From the NCBI GenBank assembly GCA_002372875.1, contig DFJD01000010.1:8176-40667 (forward strand): a stretch of 32,492 bases of DNA, written 5' to 3'. Under the pieces are notes generated by a model. That model was not told where the DNA came from and did not search any database. It was given only the letters and a program-made list of their open reading frames with translations. Position numbers and translations under genes: made by a program. Below are positions 10,401 to 18,663 of the stretch, piece after piece. The stretch's first letter is position 1; each line of letters begins with the position of its first letter. The DNA comes from Clostridiales bacterium UBA3680. GTDB lineage: Bacteria; Bacillota; Clostridia; Lachnospirales; CAG-274.

Positions 10401-11055
10401 ATATTTGTCTTGCCTTTTTTGCCTTTTCGGATTGTTCCTTTAAAGGTCCGAGTCTTTCTTCAAGATAGGCTATATCTTCCCTGACCCTTTCAAGATTTTC
10501 TCTTTCCTTTTCAAGCTTTGCAGCCGCCTCATCACATCTGGCTCTGTATTTTATAATACCTGCTGCTTCTTCAAAAATCAGTCTTCTGTCTTCGGATTTT
10601 GTGGAGAGAATTTCCGCAATTCTACCCTGCCCTATTATAGAATACCCTTCTTTTCCTATACCGGTATCCATAAATAGTTCAAGAATATCCTTAGCACGGC
10701 ATTTTGATCCGTTTATATAATACTCACCTTCACCTGTACGATAAATTCGTCTGGTGACGGTAACTTCATTGTAATCAAGCTTCAGTGCATTATCGGAATT
10801 ATCAAGGGTCATTGAGACCTCGGCAAAACTCATAGGTTTTCTGTTGGCTGTTCCGTTGAAGATAACATCCTCCATTTTGGCTCCTCTGAGGCTTTTTGCG
10901 CTCTTTTCGCCAAGAACCCATCTCAAAGCATCGGAAATATTGCTCTTTCCGCTTCCGTTTGGACCTACTACAGCCGTTATTCCTTTATTAAATTCAAGCC
11001 TTGTTTTATCGGGAAAGGACTTAAAGCCCTGCAATTCCATTCTTTTAAGATACAT
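7492..11055 (-). CDS. smc: chromosome segregation protein SMC
   Basis: About 1187 aa, typical for bacterial SMC. The N-terminal ATPase half has GPNGSGKSNI. Two long coiled coils flank the hinge (about residues 500-650, containing GYYGGVKAVL and the Gly-rich GGSVTGGS). The C-terminal half has the LLSGGERAF signature and Walker B CVLDEVEAALD. It forms the condensin core with ScpA/ScpB. I prefer the ATG at 11055 (GGAG 7 nt upstream) over one at 11085, because the latter falls inside the large stem-loop at 11083-11151 and has a poorer RBS. The usual upstream rnc gene is absent; glgP is there instead. Confidence 0.96.
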   Translation of the reverse strand: MYLKRMELQGFKSFPDKTRLEFNKGITAVVGPNGSGKSNISDALRWVLGEKSAKSLRGAKMEDVIFNGTANRKPMSFAEVSMTLDNSDNALKLDYNEVTVTRRIYRTGEGEYYINGSKCRAKDILELFMDTGIGKEGYSIIGQGRIAEILSTKSEDRRLIFEEAAGIIKYRARCDEAAAKLEKERENLERVREDIAYLEERLGPLKEQSEKAKKARQISEKLKIIDINRFVTEVDKYEAEKKKLDEIISITSCDASSERKRAEAIEGRLNDLKATLSDIEERERENNNLLIDNNTQTEQTRAGITINENNIANTRGNSDKINADKERYSKEITDNNTEIENIGNERKSLESSVLQKEKEYDRKNSEFTGITASMSDTEGKVASFNKVIIDTMSKANSLQSEIGRATAIAEQYEQRRESSEQSFKELNEQREERASQLKSTKETLSLLSDSSQRHRKRLSENKDRLLKIKEETDALNKRLSETDEQIKTTKARYSALIELEKNHEGYYGGVKAVLTERDSNRLQGINGALGELISMDKSYETAIEIALGGAVQNIVADNDQTVKNAIAFLKRTNKGRATFLPITSVKGKYLPDNAAYILNEKGVISVAADVVKCDKKYRDIVLSLLGRVIIVDNIDNATMLAKKTNHSYKIVTLEGELFNVGGSVTGGSVSKKSGGLFSRTRELRELSEKAEQLQSNQNELLSASMALRRKSDSIAKENAETEQKLKENDLKEVSLNSFIKSSEEFINDIDKRIGEFNNEMEKYKNDISPILEKIEQNKIDLQKYEDEIEVAKTNLSEYNEKLESDKAVRNESLEAISSLQLEISRARDRITGFDESADRLAKRNGELEKLIKGCQDELSKNESAVTAYTNAVNRLKSRLTALTEENEKIIKEKDNLSAYKKDISKEMSEKEDTLTNVNKNVTALEKKLTGYEFDKEKAETRCTDLYNKMWDEYEITYVMAKEYERLDIPDEELAKQQKQLSSSLKALGDINYASIEEYASTGERYEFLVKNRDDIIETENKLIKIISELKELMEKQFSEQFDVIRKNFSKTFSEMFGGGKGDLKLSDEGDVLGSGIDIIVQPPGKALQNMMLLSGGERAFVAIALLFAILKMKPSPFCVLDEVEAALDPSNVVKYAEYLKNFVKDTQFIIVTHRNGTMEAADILYGVTMQEQGVTKLVSVNIEDKKR

Positions 11056-11082
11056 CAAAAATCTCCGTGCCGTGTTTTCATA

Positions 11083-11151
11083 CAAACACCGCCCATTATA
11101 TCGTGACTGTAAAAATAAATAATAGGGTCACGATACAACAAGCGGTGTTTG
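11083..11151 (-). terminator. 25-bp stem-loop between glgP and smc
   Basis: Read on the minus strand, CAAACACCGC pairs with GCGGTGTTTG, TTGTTGTA pairs with TATAATGG (with four G-U wobbles), and TCGTGAC pairs with GTCACGA, around a 19-nt AT-rich loop. The wobbles are G-U only in the minus-strand RNA and would be A-C mismatches in the opposite transcript. The structure therefore fits an RNA made leftward, after glgP. It lacks a T run, so it may be a weak terminator, an RNA-stabilising 3' structure or a processing site. Confidence 0.55.
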
Positions 11152-11159
11152 AATATAAA

Positions 11160-13610
11160 TTACAGTTTTATATCTATACTGTCAAGCTTCCATATTTCCT
11201 CGGCGTATTGTTTTATTGTTCTGTCCGATGAGAATTTTCCGCTGCACGCTGTATTCATTACAGCCATCTTTGCCCATCTTCTCTTATCCTTGTATGCCTT
11301 TTCAATTTCTTCTTGTGCCTTTGCGTATGCATCAAAGTCTTTAAGAACATAATACATATCCGCTCTTGCCCCGTCTGTTCCGTTTAAAAGGGAATCGTAA
11401 AGAGGTCTGAAAAGTTCGCTGTTTTCGTCAAGTGTTCCGTTTATGAGCATATTCATAACCGCTCTTACATCGGAATTGAGGTTATATATATCCCAAGGGT
11501 TATAGTTATTTTCCTGCTGCAGTCTTATAACCTCATCGGCATGCATTCCGAAGATGAAAATATTATCATCTCCGACTTCCTCACGCATTTCAACATTTGC
11601 TCCGTCTAGAGTTCCTATTGTTACGGCGCCGTTTAACATAAACTTCATATTTCCGGTACCCGAAGCCTCTTTACTTGCCGTTGATATCTGCTCGGAAACA
11701 TCCGCTGCGGGAATAAGCATTTCCGCAAGAGATACTCTGTAGTTTTCGGCAAAAATAACCTTAAGCTTTCCTTCAATGGTCTCATCGTTGTTTACAACAT
11801 CAGCCACTGAATTTATAAGCTTAATTATGAGCTTAGCTTTCTTGTAAGCCGCTGCGGCTTTTGCACCGAAAATAAATGTTCTCGGAACCATATCAAGGCC
11901 GGGATTTACACGAAGCTTATTGTAAAGACTCATAACATGAAGAATGTTGAGCAGCTGTCTTTTATATTCATGAAGTCTTTTTACCTGTATATCGTAAATA
12001 GAGTCGGGATTTATATCTACACCCTTTGTGGCCTTAAAAAACTCGGCAAGTTTTACTTTATTCTCACGCTTGATCTCCATAAATTTTTTACAGAAATCTT
12101 CATCATCGGCATATTTAACAAGCCCCTTAAGTTCATCAAGGTTCTTATACCAACCGTTACCTATTGTATCTGTTATAAGAGAAGAAAGCGCGGTATTTGC
12201 ATGTCCTAACCATCTTCTTTGTGTTATGCCGTTTGTTTTGTTGTTGAAACGTTCGGGGAAAATATCATAAAAATCTTTAAGCTCCTGATTTTTGAGTATT
12301 TCCGTATGAAGTGCGGCAACACCGTTTACAGAGTGTGAACCGACTATGGCAAGAAATGCCATTCTTATCTGTCCGTCCGCAACTATTGCCATTCTTCTTA
12401 TTTTGTTGGCATCATTGCCGTATTTATCGATAAGGAAAGCACAAAATCTCTTGTTTATCTCCTCAACTATCATATATATTCTCGGTAAAAGTCTTGAGAA
12501 TAATTCTATAGGCCACTTTTCAAGTGCCTCACTCATTATTGTGTGGTTTGTATAGGCACAGGTCTTTTTTGTAACCTCCCATGCCGTATCCCAATCCATA
12601 TTGTTTTCATCTATAAAAATACGCATAAGCTCGGCTACCGCTACACTCGGATGTGTATCGTTAAGCTGGAGAGCATATTTTTCATGGAATTTTGTAAGGT
12701 CATTCCCGAATTTTTTCTTATACTTGGAAACAATTCTTTGCAAGGTAGCCGAAACGAAGAAATATTGCTGTCTAAGTCTCAATTCCTTGCCTGCATAGTG
12801 CTCATCGGCAGGATAAAGCACCTCGGTAAGAGTTTTTGCAACATTCTGCCTTTCAACCGCCTTTGAATAATCACCTGCGTTAAACGATTGAAGGTCAAAC
12901 TCCTCCTTTGCCTCCGCATCCCAAAGTCTCAATGTGTTTACCGTATTGTTGTCGTAACCCACAACAGGGTAATCGTAGGGGATCGCCATTATTGATTCGC
13001 AGTTTTCCTGAACGAATTTATACTCTCCGTTATCCTGTTTCACTGCTTTTACGGTACCGCCGAATCTGACCTCCTGAGCGTATTCCTGACGCTTAACTCC
13101 CCATATATCTCCGTTTTCGAGCCAATTATCGGGAACTTCGACTTGGTAGCCGTTTTCGATCTTCTGCTCAAATATACCGTAATGATATCTTATACCGCAG
13201 CCGTATGCGGGATAACCCAAAGTAGAAAGAGAGTCAAGGAAACATGCCGCAAGTCTGCCCAAGCCTCCATTACCCAAACCGGGGTCTCTTTCGACATTTT
13301 CAAGGGTGTTATAATCTATGTCAAGTTCCTTTAAAACCTCTTTGACCTCATCAAGCATAGTCATGTTTAATATGGCATTACCCATAAATCTTCCCATAAG
13401 AAACTCCATGGAAAGATAACAGACTATTTTAACGCCTTCTTTGTCGTAGGTCTCATGTGTTTTAAGCCATTTGTCGGTGATATAATCTCTTATGGTAAAT
13501 ACCAGCGCCTCATAGAGCTGTTCTTTTGTGGCTGTTTCGATGGTTTTTCTCGAAAGCGTTCTGACATTGGTTATCAGCTGATTTTTAAATTGTTCTCTGT
13601 CAAAATTCAT
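11160..13610 (-). CDS. glgP: glycogen/starch/maltodextrin phosphorylase
   Basis: 816 aa, family GT35. Recognisable parts are the N-terminal SMEFLMGR and ERDPGLGNGGLGRLAACFLDS glucan/active-site segments, and NDTHPSVAVAELMR. Near the C terminus, ASGTGNMKF carries the pyridoxal-phosphate lysine (about Lys656). It releases glucose-1-phosphate from alpha-1,4-glucans. The RBS GGAGATAT lies before an ATG that overlaps the prfA stop in ATGA. This links a storage-glucan enzyme to the release-factor operon rather than to glg genes, none of which are visible here. No allosteric or phosphorylation extension is apparent. Confidence 0.96.
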   Translation of the reverse strand: MNFDREQFKNQLITNVRTLSRKTIETATKEQLYEALVFTIRDYITDKWLKTHETYDKEGVKIVCYLSMEFLMGRFMGNAILNMTMLDEVKEVLKELDIDYNTLENVERDPGLGNGGLGRLAACFLDSLSTLGYPAYGCGIRYHYGIFEQKIENGYQVEVPDNWLENGDIWGVKRQEYAQEVRFGGTVKAVKQDNGEYKFVQENCESIMAIPYDYPVVGYDNNTVNTLRLWDAEAKEEFDLQSFNAGDYSKAVERQNVAKTLTEVLYPADEHYAGKELRLRQQYFFVSATLQRIVSKYKKKFGNDLTKFHEKYALQLNDTHPSVAVAELMRIFIDENNMDWDTAWEVTKKTCAYTNHTIMSEALEKWPIELFSRLLPRIYMIVEEINKRFCAFLIDKYGNDANKIRRMAIVADGQIRMAFLAIVGSHSVNGVAALHTEILKNQELKDFYDIFPERFNNKTNGITQRRWLGHANTALSSLITDTIGNGWYKNLDELKGLVKYADDEDFCKKFMEIKRENKVKLAEFFKATKGVDINPDSIYDIQVKRLHEYKRQLLNILHVMSLYNKLRVNPGLDMVPRTFIFGAKAAAAYKKAKLIIKLINSVADVVNNDETIEGKLKVIFAENYRVSLAEMLIPAADVSEQISTASKEASGTGNMKFMLNGAVTIGTLDGANVEMREEVGDDNIFIFGMHADEVIRLQQENNYNPWDIYNLNSDVRAVMNMLINGTLDENSELFRPLYDSLLNGTDGARADMYYVLKDFDAYAKAQEEIEKAYKDKRRWAKMAVMNTACSGKFSSDRTIKQYAEEIWKLDSIDIKL

Positions 13611-14683
13611 AGCATATCTCCTTTATTGTTTAACTTTTCCGCAGTTGCCGTTGTTATAAGTGCATCCGTTATTTCATCAAGATCTCCGTTTATTATGGAA
13701 TCAAGCTTGTGAAGTGTTAGACCTATCCTGTGGTCGGTTACTCTTCCTTGGGGATAGTTATAAGTTCTTATTCTTTCGTTTCTGTTACCTCTGCCAACTT
13801 GACTTTTTCTTTCGGATGCCATTTCGTCATGTTGTCTTTGCGCTTCCATATCGTATAGCTTTGACAAAAGTATTTTCATCGCTTTTTCCTTGTTTCTGAG
13901 CTGACTTTTCTCATCTTGACAAGAAATAACTATACCTGTGGGATAGTGAGTAAGTCTTACCGCTGAATCTGTGGTGTTTACACACTGTCCTCCGTTACCC
14001 GATGCTCTGAAAACATCAAAGCGATAGTCTTTGGGGTCAATTTTTACCTCTCTTTCCTCTACCTCGGGCAAAACAGCAACAGTGACCGTGGATGTATGTA
14101 TTCTGCCGCCCGATTCGGTGACCGGTATCCTTTGAACTCTGTGCACTCCGCTTTCAAATTTAAGTCGGGAATAAACATCTTTTCCGCTTATAAGAAAACT
14201 TATTTCTTTATAGCCGCCGGAATCTCCCACACTTTGCGACATCATTTCCACCTTCCAATTTCTTGTCTCGGCGTATTTGATGTACATTCTGGTCAAATCT
14301 CCGGCAAAAATATTTGCCTCATCTCCTCCTGCTCCTCCTCGTATTTCCATGATAACATTTTTCTCGTCATCGGGATCTTTCGGTATAAGCAAAATTTTTA
14401 TTTCGTTTTTAAGTTCTTCAAGTCTTTTTTCGTTTTCGTCTATTTCTTCCTTTGCAAGTGCACGAAGCTCCTCATCGTGCTCCTGTTCATAGAGCTGATA
14501 AGCCTGCTCGGTCTGCTGCGAAAGCTTTGTATATTCGTCATATTTTTCGGCAATAGGACTTAATTCGCTGTGTTCTTTCATAAGCTCTTGCCATTTTTTA
14601 TTGTCGGCAATGACCTCGGGATCGCTCACACTTTCGGAAAGCTCGTCATATCTTCTTTTTAAAGCTTCAAGTTTTTCAAGCAT
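13607..14683 (-). CDS. prfA: peptide chain release factor 1
   Basis: 358 aa. The tripeptide anticodon motif is PVT (187-189), the P-x-T type of RF1, which reads UAA and UAG; RF2 has SPF. The peptidyl-tRNA hydrolysis motif GGQ is at 231-233 within SGNGGQCVN, whose Gln is the substrate of PrmC. The N-terminal coiled region covers about 1-100. It is encoded directly after prmC (TAATG, 1-bp overlap), placing the modifying enzyme and its target in one unit. Confidence 0.97.
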   Translation of the reverse strand: MLEKLEALKRRYDELSESVSDPEVIADNKKWQELMKEHSELSPIAEKYDEYTKLSQQTEQAYQLYEQEHDEELRALAKEEIDENEKRLEELKNEIKILLIPKDPDDEKNVIMEIRGGAGGDEANIFAGDLTRMYIKYAETRNWKVEMMSQSVGDSGGYKEISFLISGKDVYSRLKFESGVHRVQRIPVTESGGRIHTSTVTVAVLPEVEEREVKIDPKDYRFDVFRASGNGGQCVNTTDSAVRLTHYPTGIVISCQDEKSQLRNKEKAMKILLSKLYDMEAQRQHDEMASERKSQVGRGNRNERIRTYNYPQGRVTDHRIGLTLHKLDSIINGDLDEITDALITTATAEKLNNKGDML

Positions 14684-15519
14684 TACATCACCTTATATCC
14701 GTAAATTCCTCTGTCAAGTCCTGCCAGATCTTTAAAAACAGTTATATCCGTATAACCGTTTTCTTTCATTATTTCAAATACCCCATCTGCTTCATCGTAG
14801 CCTATCTCAAAGATAAGACAACCGTCTTTGTTTAAAAAAGCACCTGCACTTTTTGAAATTGCTCTGTAAAAGACAAGTCCGTCCTCCCCGCCGTCAAGGG
14901 CAAGTATGGGCTCATAATCTTTTACTTGCGGAGAAAGGGTAGGTATGGTTTTGGTTTTTATATAGGGCGGATTTGCAAAAATAATATCATAACTTCCGCT
15001 TATTTCTTTAAACAGATCGGAAAGAACAAATGATATTTCCGTTTTATTTGTTCTTGCGTTTTCTCTTGCAATATCAAGCGCTTTTTCCGAAATATCGGAA
15101 GCCGTAACGGAGATTTCCGTATATTTTTTTACCGATACGGCTACAGCCCCGCTCCCCGTGCAAAGCTCAAGACATGAAGAATAATGTTTGTTATTAATGA
15201 TCTCTATCGCCTTTTCCGTAACCGTTTCGGTATCGGCTCTGGGGATCAGGGTGTCATTTGTCACCTTGAAATCAAGTCCCATAAATTCGGCTTTTCCCAT
15301 AATATACTGCATAGGCTCGCTTGCAAGCCTTCTTTTAAGAAGTGCTTCAAACTCTTCTTCCTGTTTCGGTGTAAGTATATTATTTTCTTTCGTTATCAAT
15401 TTCAACTTATCAAAACCGGTAACAAAGCACACAAGCAACGCCGCATCCAAATTGTATGTATCGGTCTTTGCGTTTTTAAGCTCGTTTGCTGCCTTTTTGA
15501 CAGCTTCGCCTACCGTCAA
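14683..15519 (-). CDS. prmC: release factor glutamine N5-methyltransferase
   Basis: 278 aa, the usual PrmC/HemK length. An N-terminal helical domain (1-85) contains YIMGKAEFMG and LIPRADTE, both family hallmarks. The SAM-binding motif I is CLELCTGSGAVAV (116-128), and the catalytic motif is NPPY (183-186). It methylates the Gln of the GGQ motif in RF1 and RF2. The start is a TTG at 15519 overlapping the yqhQ stop in TTGA, with GAGGAG about 9 nt upstream. There is no better ATG nearby that keeps the conserved N-terminal helices. Confidence 0.95.
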   Translation of the reverse strand: MTVGEAVKKAANELKNAKTDTYNLDAALLVCFVTGFDKLKLITKENNILTPKQEEEFEALLKRRLASEPMQYIMGKAEFMGLDFKVTNDTLIPRADTETVTEKAIEIINNKHYSSCLELCTGSGAVAVSVKKYTEISVTASDISEKALDIARENARTNKTEISFVLSDLFKEISGSYDIIFANPPYIKTKTIPTLSPQVKDYEPILALDGGEDGLVFYRAISKSAGAFLNKDGCLIFEIGYDEADGVFEIMKENGYTDITVFKDLAGLDRGIYGYKVM

Positions 15520-16472
15520 GCCTTTTTCTCCTCGGGTTCTTCTTCCAAAACCGCTTTTAAAGAGGCAATGGCAACCTCTATCATACTTTCATCTGGCTCT
15601 TTTGTCGTTATAAGCTGCATGCATATACCGGGGGCGCTTATTATATCAACAAGCTTATTTTCGTGGCTTCCCGCCCATTTTATAAGCTCGTATGATATAC
15701 CCGATATAACGGGCAAAAGTAACACCCTCGAAAGAACTCTGAGCCATATTATCTTTGTTCTTACAAAGAAAAACACCACCATGCTCACTATCATAACAAG
15801 CATAAGAAAGCTCGTTCCGCATCTTTTATGGAAACGGCTCTGTTTTTTTACGTTTTCTACCGTAAGCTCCTTATCGTTTTCAAAGCAATTTATGGTTTTA
15901 TGCTCCGCTCCATGGTACATAAATGTTCTTTTGATATCCTTCATTTGAGCTATTATGAGAAGATAACATATAAAAATGATTATTCTTACTATTCCTTCGG
16001 TTATGCTTCTTAAAACAGCCCCGCCTCCGAAAGGCTTTACTATAAAGTCGGATATAAATGTGGGAAGAACGGAAAATATGCCGATACAAAGCGCAAGAGA
16101 TAAAACAAGACTGAAAATCATAATGTAGTCTGTCAGCTTATCTCCAAAGTGTTTTTCAAGCCACATTTCAAACTTGCTGTTTTGATCGTATTCCACATCG
16201 TCAAGGCCTGCCATTTCGGCCGATCTCTGTGTCACCTTTATTCCTATGACAAGTGAACTTATAAAGGCAACAACTCCTCTTATAAGCGGAAGCTTCAAAA
16301 AAGGATATTTAGCCGTTGTACTTCCTATGGGTGTTTTCTCTATCTGTATTTTTTTCTGAGGATCTCTAACGGCAAGAGAGTACATTTTCTTGCCCCTCAT
16401 CATAACACCCTCAATAACCGCCTGTCCTCCTATTCCTTTTCCCGAGGAGGCGGGTTTTTCATAATTACTCAT
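15516..16472 (-). CDS. yqhQ: DUF1385 (YqhQ-like) membrane protein
   Basis: 318 aa. The N-terminal GIGGQAVIEGVMMRG and the segment YHGAEHKTINCFE are DUF1385 hallmarks, followed by RFHKRCGTSFL. The conserved Glu, two His and Cys look like a metal or catalytic site. About four to five hydrophobic segments lie near residues 70-85, 115-145, 160-185 and 225-255, so it is an integral membrane protein. Its precise reaction is not settled. The DUF1385-prmC-prfA order is common in Clostridia. The RBS AGAGGAA lies 6 nt before the ATG. Confidence 0.88.
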   Translation of the reverse strand: MSNYEKPASSGKGIGGQAVIEGVMMRGKKMYSLAVRDPQKKIQIEKTPIGSTTAKYPFLKLPLIRGVVAFISSLVIGIKVTQRSAEMAGLDDVEYDQNSKFEMWLEKHFGDKLTDYIMIFSLVLSLALCIGIFSVLPTFISDFIVKPFGGGAVLRSITEGIVRIIIFICYLLIIAQMKDIKRTFMYHGAEHKTINCFENDKELTVENVKKQSRFHKRCGTSFLMLVMIVSMVVFFFVRTKIIWLRVLSRVLLLPVISGISYELIKWAGSHENKLVDIISAPGICMQLITTKEPDESMIEVAIASLKAVLEEEPEEKKA

Positions 16473-16502
16473 TTTTAATTCCTCTTACTTTCAAAGTGAA
16501 AC

Positions 16503-16521
16503 ATTGATTATGTTAATCAAT
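16503..16521. terminator. weak hairpin before yqhQ
   Basis: ATTGATTA, loop TGT, TAATCAAT form a perfect 8-bp AT-rich stem. It overlaps the stop codon of the upstream secreted-protein gene and lies 31 bp before yqhQ. There is no T run on either side, so it may separate the two transcripts only partly, or be an operator-like palindrome. Confidence 0.35.
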
Positions 16522-17272
16522 ATTTTCCAAGCATCTCGTTTAATTTTTCAAGTTCGTTTTTGGTGTCGTTGTTGTCGTTAAAGAGCACTATCAGCCTGTT
16601 TATTATCTCTTCAAGATGTATAACGGCTTCAAGGCCTTCTTTTGGCTCGGTTTTGTCAGGATAATCAGCAGAAAGCTTTTCAAGCCCGTTCCTTGCCGAT
16701 TTCAGTGCTTCGGAGCAACTTAAAAGAGAGCTTTGTATTTCCGGCAGCATTTGTTCAATATTATCTTCACTCAATCCGTTAATTTTTGCAGCAGTTTCGT
16801 CTATTATATTCAGCCCGTTTATAACTGACAAATAGCTTTTTATAAAATCATCGTTTCCTTCGGAAATGTAAACATTTCCGTTTTGAGCATCCCAATCTAC
16901 GGTATAGCCTCCCACCTCGAGCACAGCTCTGAGAGGAAGAAATATTCTTGAAGATACTATCTGAGGCGGCACATCCGAAAAAAATGTATATCCGTCTCGG
17001 TATATTATATTGTTGCCTACATAGAGAATATAGCTTTTGCCGCTTTTATAAAGTGTTGCTTTCTTGTTTTCGGCATCCCATTGAACCTCATAGCCAACCT
17101 TTTCGAAAAACTCTCTTACCGGGACCATTACTCTTGATTGTACGATCATAGGCTGTACATGAGTAAACTCTATCAATTCATTGTTCAGATAAATATCACC
17201 CGCACAAACAGGCTTGGCAAAAAAAAGACTTACTGTAAGTATTATCGGTATTATCTTTAAATTTATTTTCAT
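16517..17272 (-). CDS. secreted copper-amine-oxidase N-terminal-like protein
   Basis: 251 aa. A signal peptide is visible at 1-24: a Lys-containing start, a hydrophobic core (IIPILTVSLFF-like) and a VCAG cleavage region. Residues 25-135 carry two stalk repeats of the copper amine oxidase N-terminal family, with VPVREFFEKVGYEVQWD and LPLRAVLEVGGYTVDWD followed by short beta strands. The rest (140-251) is helical with no recognised domain. This stalk domain in Clostridia is a cell-surface module and does not imply amine oxidase activity. The ATG overlaps the stop of the upstream DUF2334 gene (TAATG), so the two secreted proteins are made together. Confidence 0.75.
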   Translation of the reverse strand: MKINLKIIPIILTVSLFFAKPVCAGDIYLNNELIEFTHVQPMIVQSRVMVPVREFFEKVGYEVQWDAENKKATLYKSGKSYILYVGNNIIYRDGYTFFSDVPPQIVSSRIFLPLRAVLEVGGYTVDWDAQNGNVYISEGNDDFIKSYLSVINGLNIIDETAAKINGLSEDNIEQMLPEIQSSLLSCSEALKSARNGLEKLSADYPDKTEPKEGLEAVIHLEEIINRLIVLFNDNNDTKNELEKLNEMLGKY

Positions 17273-18561
17273 TACATTTGCATTTTGGAAAATGTATATC
17301 CGTTCAGGTTTATATAGTTCAGTATTGAAGACAAAATTGCCTTATTTGAAAAATTCCACTTTCTTACACCATTTTCCGAATGTGCAAAAACATAGTTAAC
17401 ATCGACCGCGGGGTGATAAAAAAGACTAAGTGTGTAATTTTTCTGTATGGTGGAGGTTATTCTTTTAAGTATTCCGTTTCCGTCTTGCATATTATGCACA
17501 TAGTCGGCGGGAGTGGGCATAAAATAAACTCTTCTGCCGGTGACAGAGGAATAGGTAAAGAAATTGTACAGCTTTGTATCTTTATTGTAGGATTGATATA
17601 TCACATTATAATAATTGCTTGCCATATCGATCTGTTCATCTGTTGCCCCGTAATGAGGAAATTCAAAAAACTCCGCCTTATAACCCAATCTTTCAACGGA
17701 TTGTCTTGCCTTTATCATTCTTTGCTGTTGCTCGGTGTAGGAGTAGGGAGTGTTTTCTCCCCATTCGTAGCCCTCTCCGGATATATCCGTTCCGTACTGA
17801 TGCGAATAGCCGTGAGCGCCTATATGTCCGTTATGGTCGGCAATGTAGTCAAGCACATACAAAAAATATGAATTGTAAAGATTGAAATCCTTTGTAACAT
17901 CATTTGTATAGCCTGTTTTTCCGTTTACATAAAGGGGAATGAAGGCAACATAGTATTGCTGTCCCTTAGAATAGAGATACTGTGCCGTATAGCGAAGCTT
18001 TTCAACATTTTCAAGAGAATAAAGAGGCCTTAAAGAGGTGTCATTACCGTCGGCAGCTATATCTTCAAGGCGTATATATGCTTTTTTGCTTCCTTTTAAA
18101 GGTGCAAACTCCGCTTCGGTATTTGTACAAAAGTTTCTTTCTATGCTGATTTTTTTATTTGCCGTATCACAAACAGGAACAAAGCCGAATTGTTCGATAA
18201 GCTCATAAAGATAAATATAACCTGTATTGTTATAATAGTACATCTTTATTCTGTTATTTGTTAATACGGCTTTGGGAACGGTCACGGAATACTTTCCGTA
18301 ATTTATTATATAGCTTTCGGCGGTATCATCGCAGGTCATTCCCATACATTCAACCGTGCGATAGAAAGGAACACAAAGCCTGCCGTTGGCATAGATGATC
18401 TGAGTAGCCTCGGAAAGCCCCGAAGGATAAGTTATTGTAACATTGTCCGTTGCGACCAATGTTTCATTCGAGGGTGCGCTGTAGGGTATATATTCCTTGG
18501 CATATACGGGAAATGCGAGCAAGGCTGTAAATAAAATGATCAAAGAAAATATGTTTTTCAT
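17272..18561 (-). CDS. secreted DUF2334 / polysaccharide-deacetylase-like protein
   Basis: About 429 aa from the ATG at 18561. That start gives a clean signal peptide (MKNIF, hydrophobic LIILFTALLAF, then VYAK) and has AAGGAAG about 9 nt upstream; an earlier ATG would add a charged leader. Residues 40-160 resemble the copper-amine-oxidase stalk domain. From about residue 165, AYIRLEDI, a VAFIPLY strand, HIGAHGYSHQYGTDISGEGYEW and EFPHYGAT match the DUF2334 branch of the polysaccharide deacetylase/NodB fold. RLED and HGYSHQYG are likely metal ligands. The substrate is probably a cell-surface glycan, which is inference. It shares a stalk module with the gene downstream. Confidence 0.75.
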   Translation of the reverse strand: MKNIFSLIILFTALLAFPVYAKEYIPYSAPSNETLVATDNVTITYPSGLSEATQIIYANGRLCVPFYRTVECMGMTCDDTAESYIINYGKYSVTVPKAVLTNNRIKMYYYNNTGYIYLYELIEQFGFVPVCDTANKKISIERNFCTNTEAEFAPLKGSKKAYIRLEDIAADGNDTSLRPLYSLENVEKLRYTAQYLYSKGQQYYVAFIPLYVNGKTGYTNDVTKDFNLYNSYFLYVLDYIADHNGHIGAHGYSHQYGTDISGEGYEWGENTPYSYTEQQQRMIKARQSVERLGYKAEFFEFPHYGATDEQIDMASNYYNVIYQSYNKDTKLYNFFTYSSVTGRRVYFMPTPADYVHNMQDGNGILKRITSTIQKNYTLSLFYHPAVDVNYVFAHSENGVRKWNFSNKAILSSILNYINLNGYTFSKMQM

Positions 18562-18599
18562 GTACTGTTTCTTCCTTTTTAAAAATTGCAAACATTTAC

Positions 18600-18628
18600 A
18601 TAATAACAAAGATTTAAATTATTTTCAA
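18600..18628 (-). promoter_or_regulatory. predicted promoter of the secreted-protein pair
   Basis: On the minus strand, TTGAAA (18628-18623) and TATTAT (18605-18600) are separated by exactly 17 bp. The start would be near 18593, about 32 bp before the ATG at 18561. The match to sigma-A is good, though the surroundings are AT-rich. Confidence 0.55.
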
Positions 18629-18649
18629 TGCTTTTTTTGATTTTTGTAT

Positions 18650-18663
18650 TTTTTGTATTTTGT
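18650..18663 (+). repeat. left copy of a 14-bp direct repeat flanking the island
   Basis: TTTTTGTATTTTGT occurs here and again at 26722-26735, bracketing the small orphan ORF and the whole defence operon. It could be a target-site duplication or recombination scar. It is also low-complexity T-rich DNA, so chance is a serious alternative. Confidence 0.3.

Noticed and set aside
13607..14683. Unusual GGQ context GNGGQCVN in release factor 1, instead of the common GAGGQHVN
   Set aside because: This variant is common in clostridial release factors as far as I recall, and the GGQ itself is intact.
15184..15948. Long open frames (up to about 254 codons) antisense to prmC and yqhQ, and others antisense to comM, smc and prfA
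   Set aside because: The minus-strand genes there are clear family members with coupled starts. The antisense frames are Phe/Leu/Ser-rich shadows without ribosome sites.
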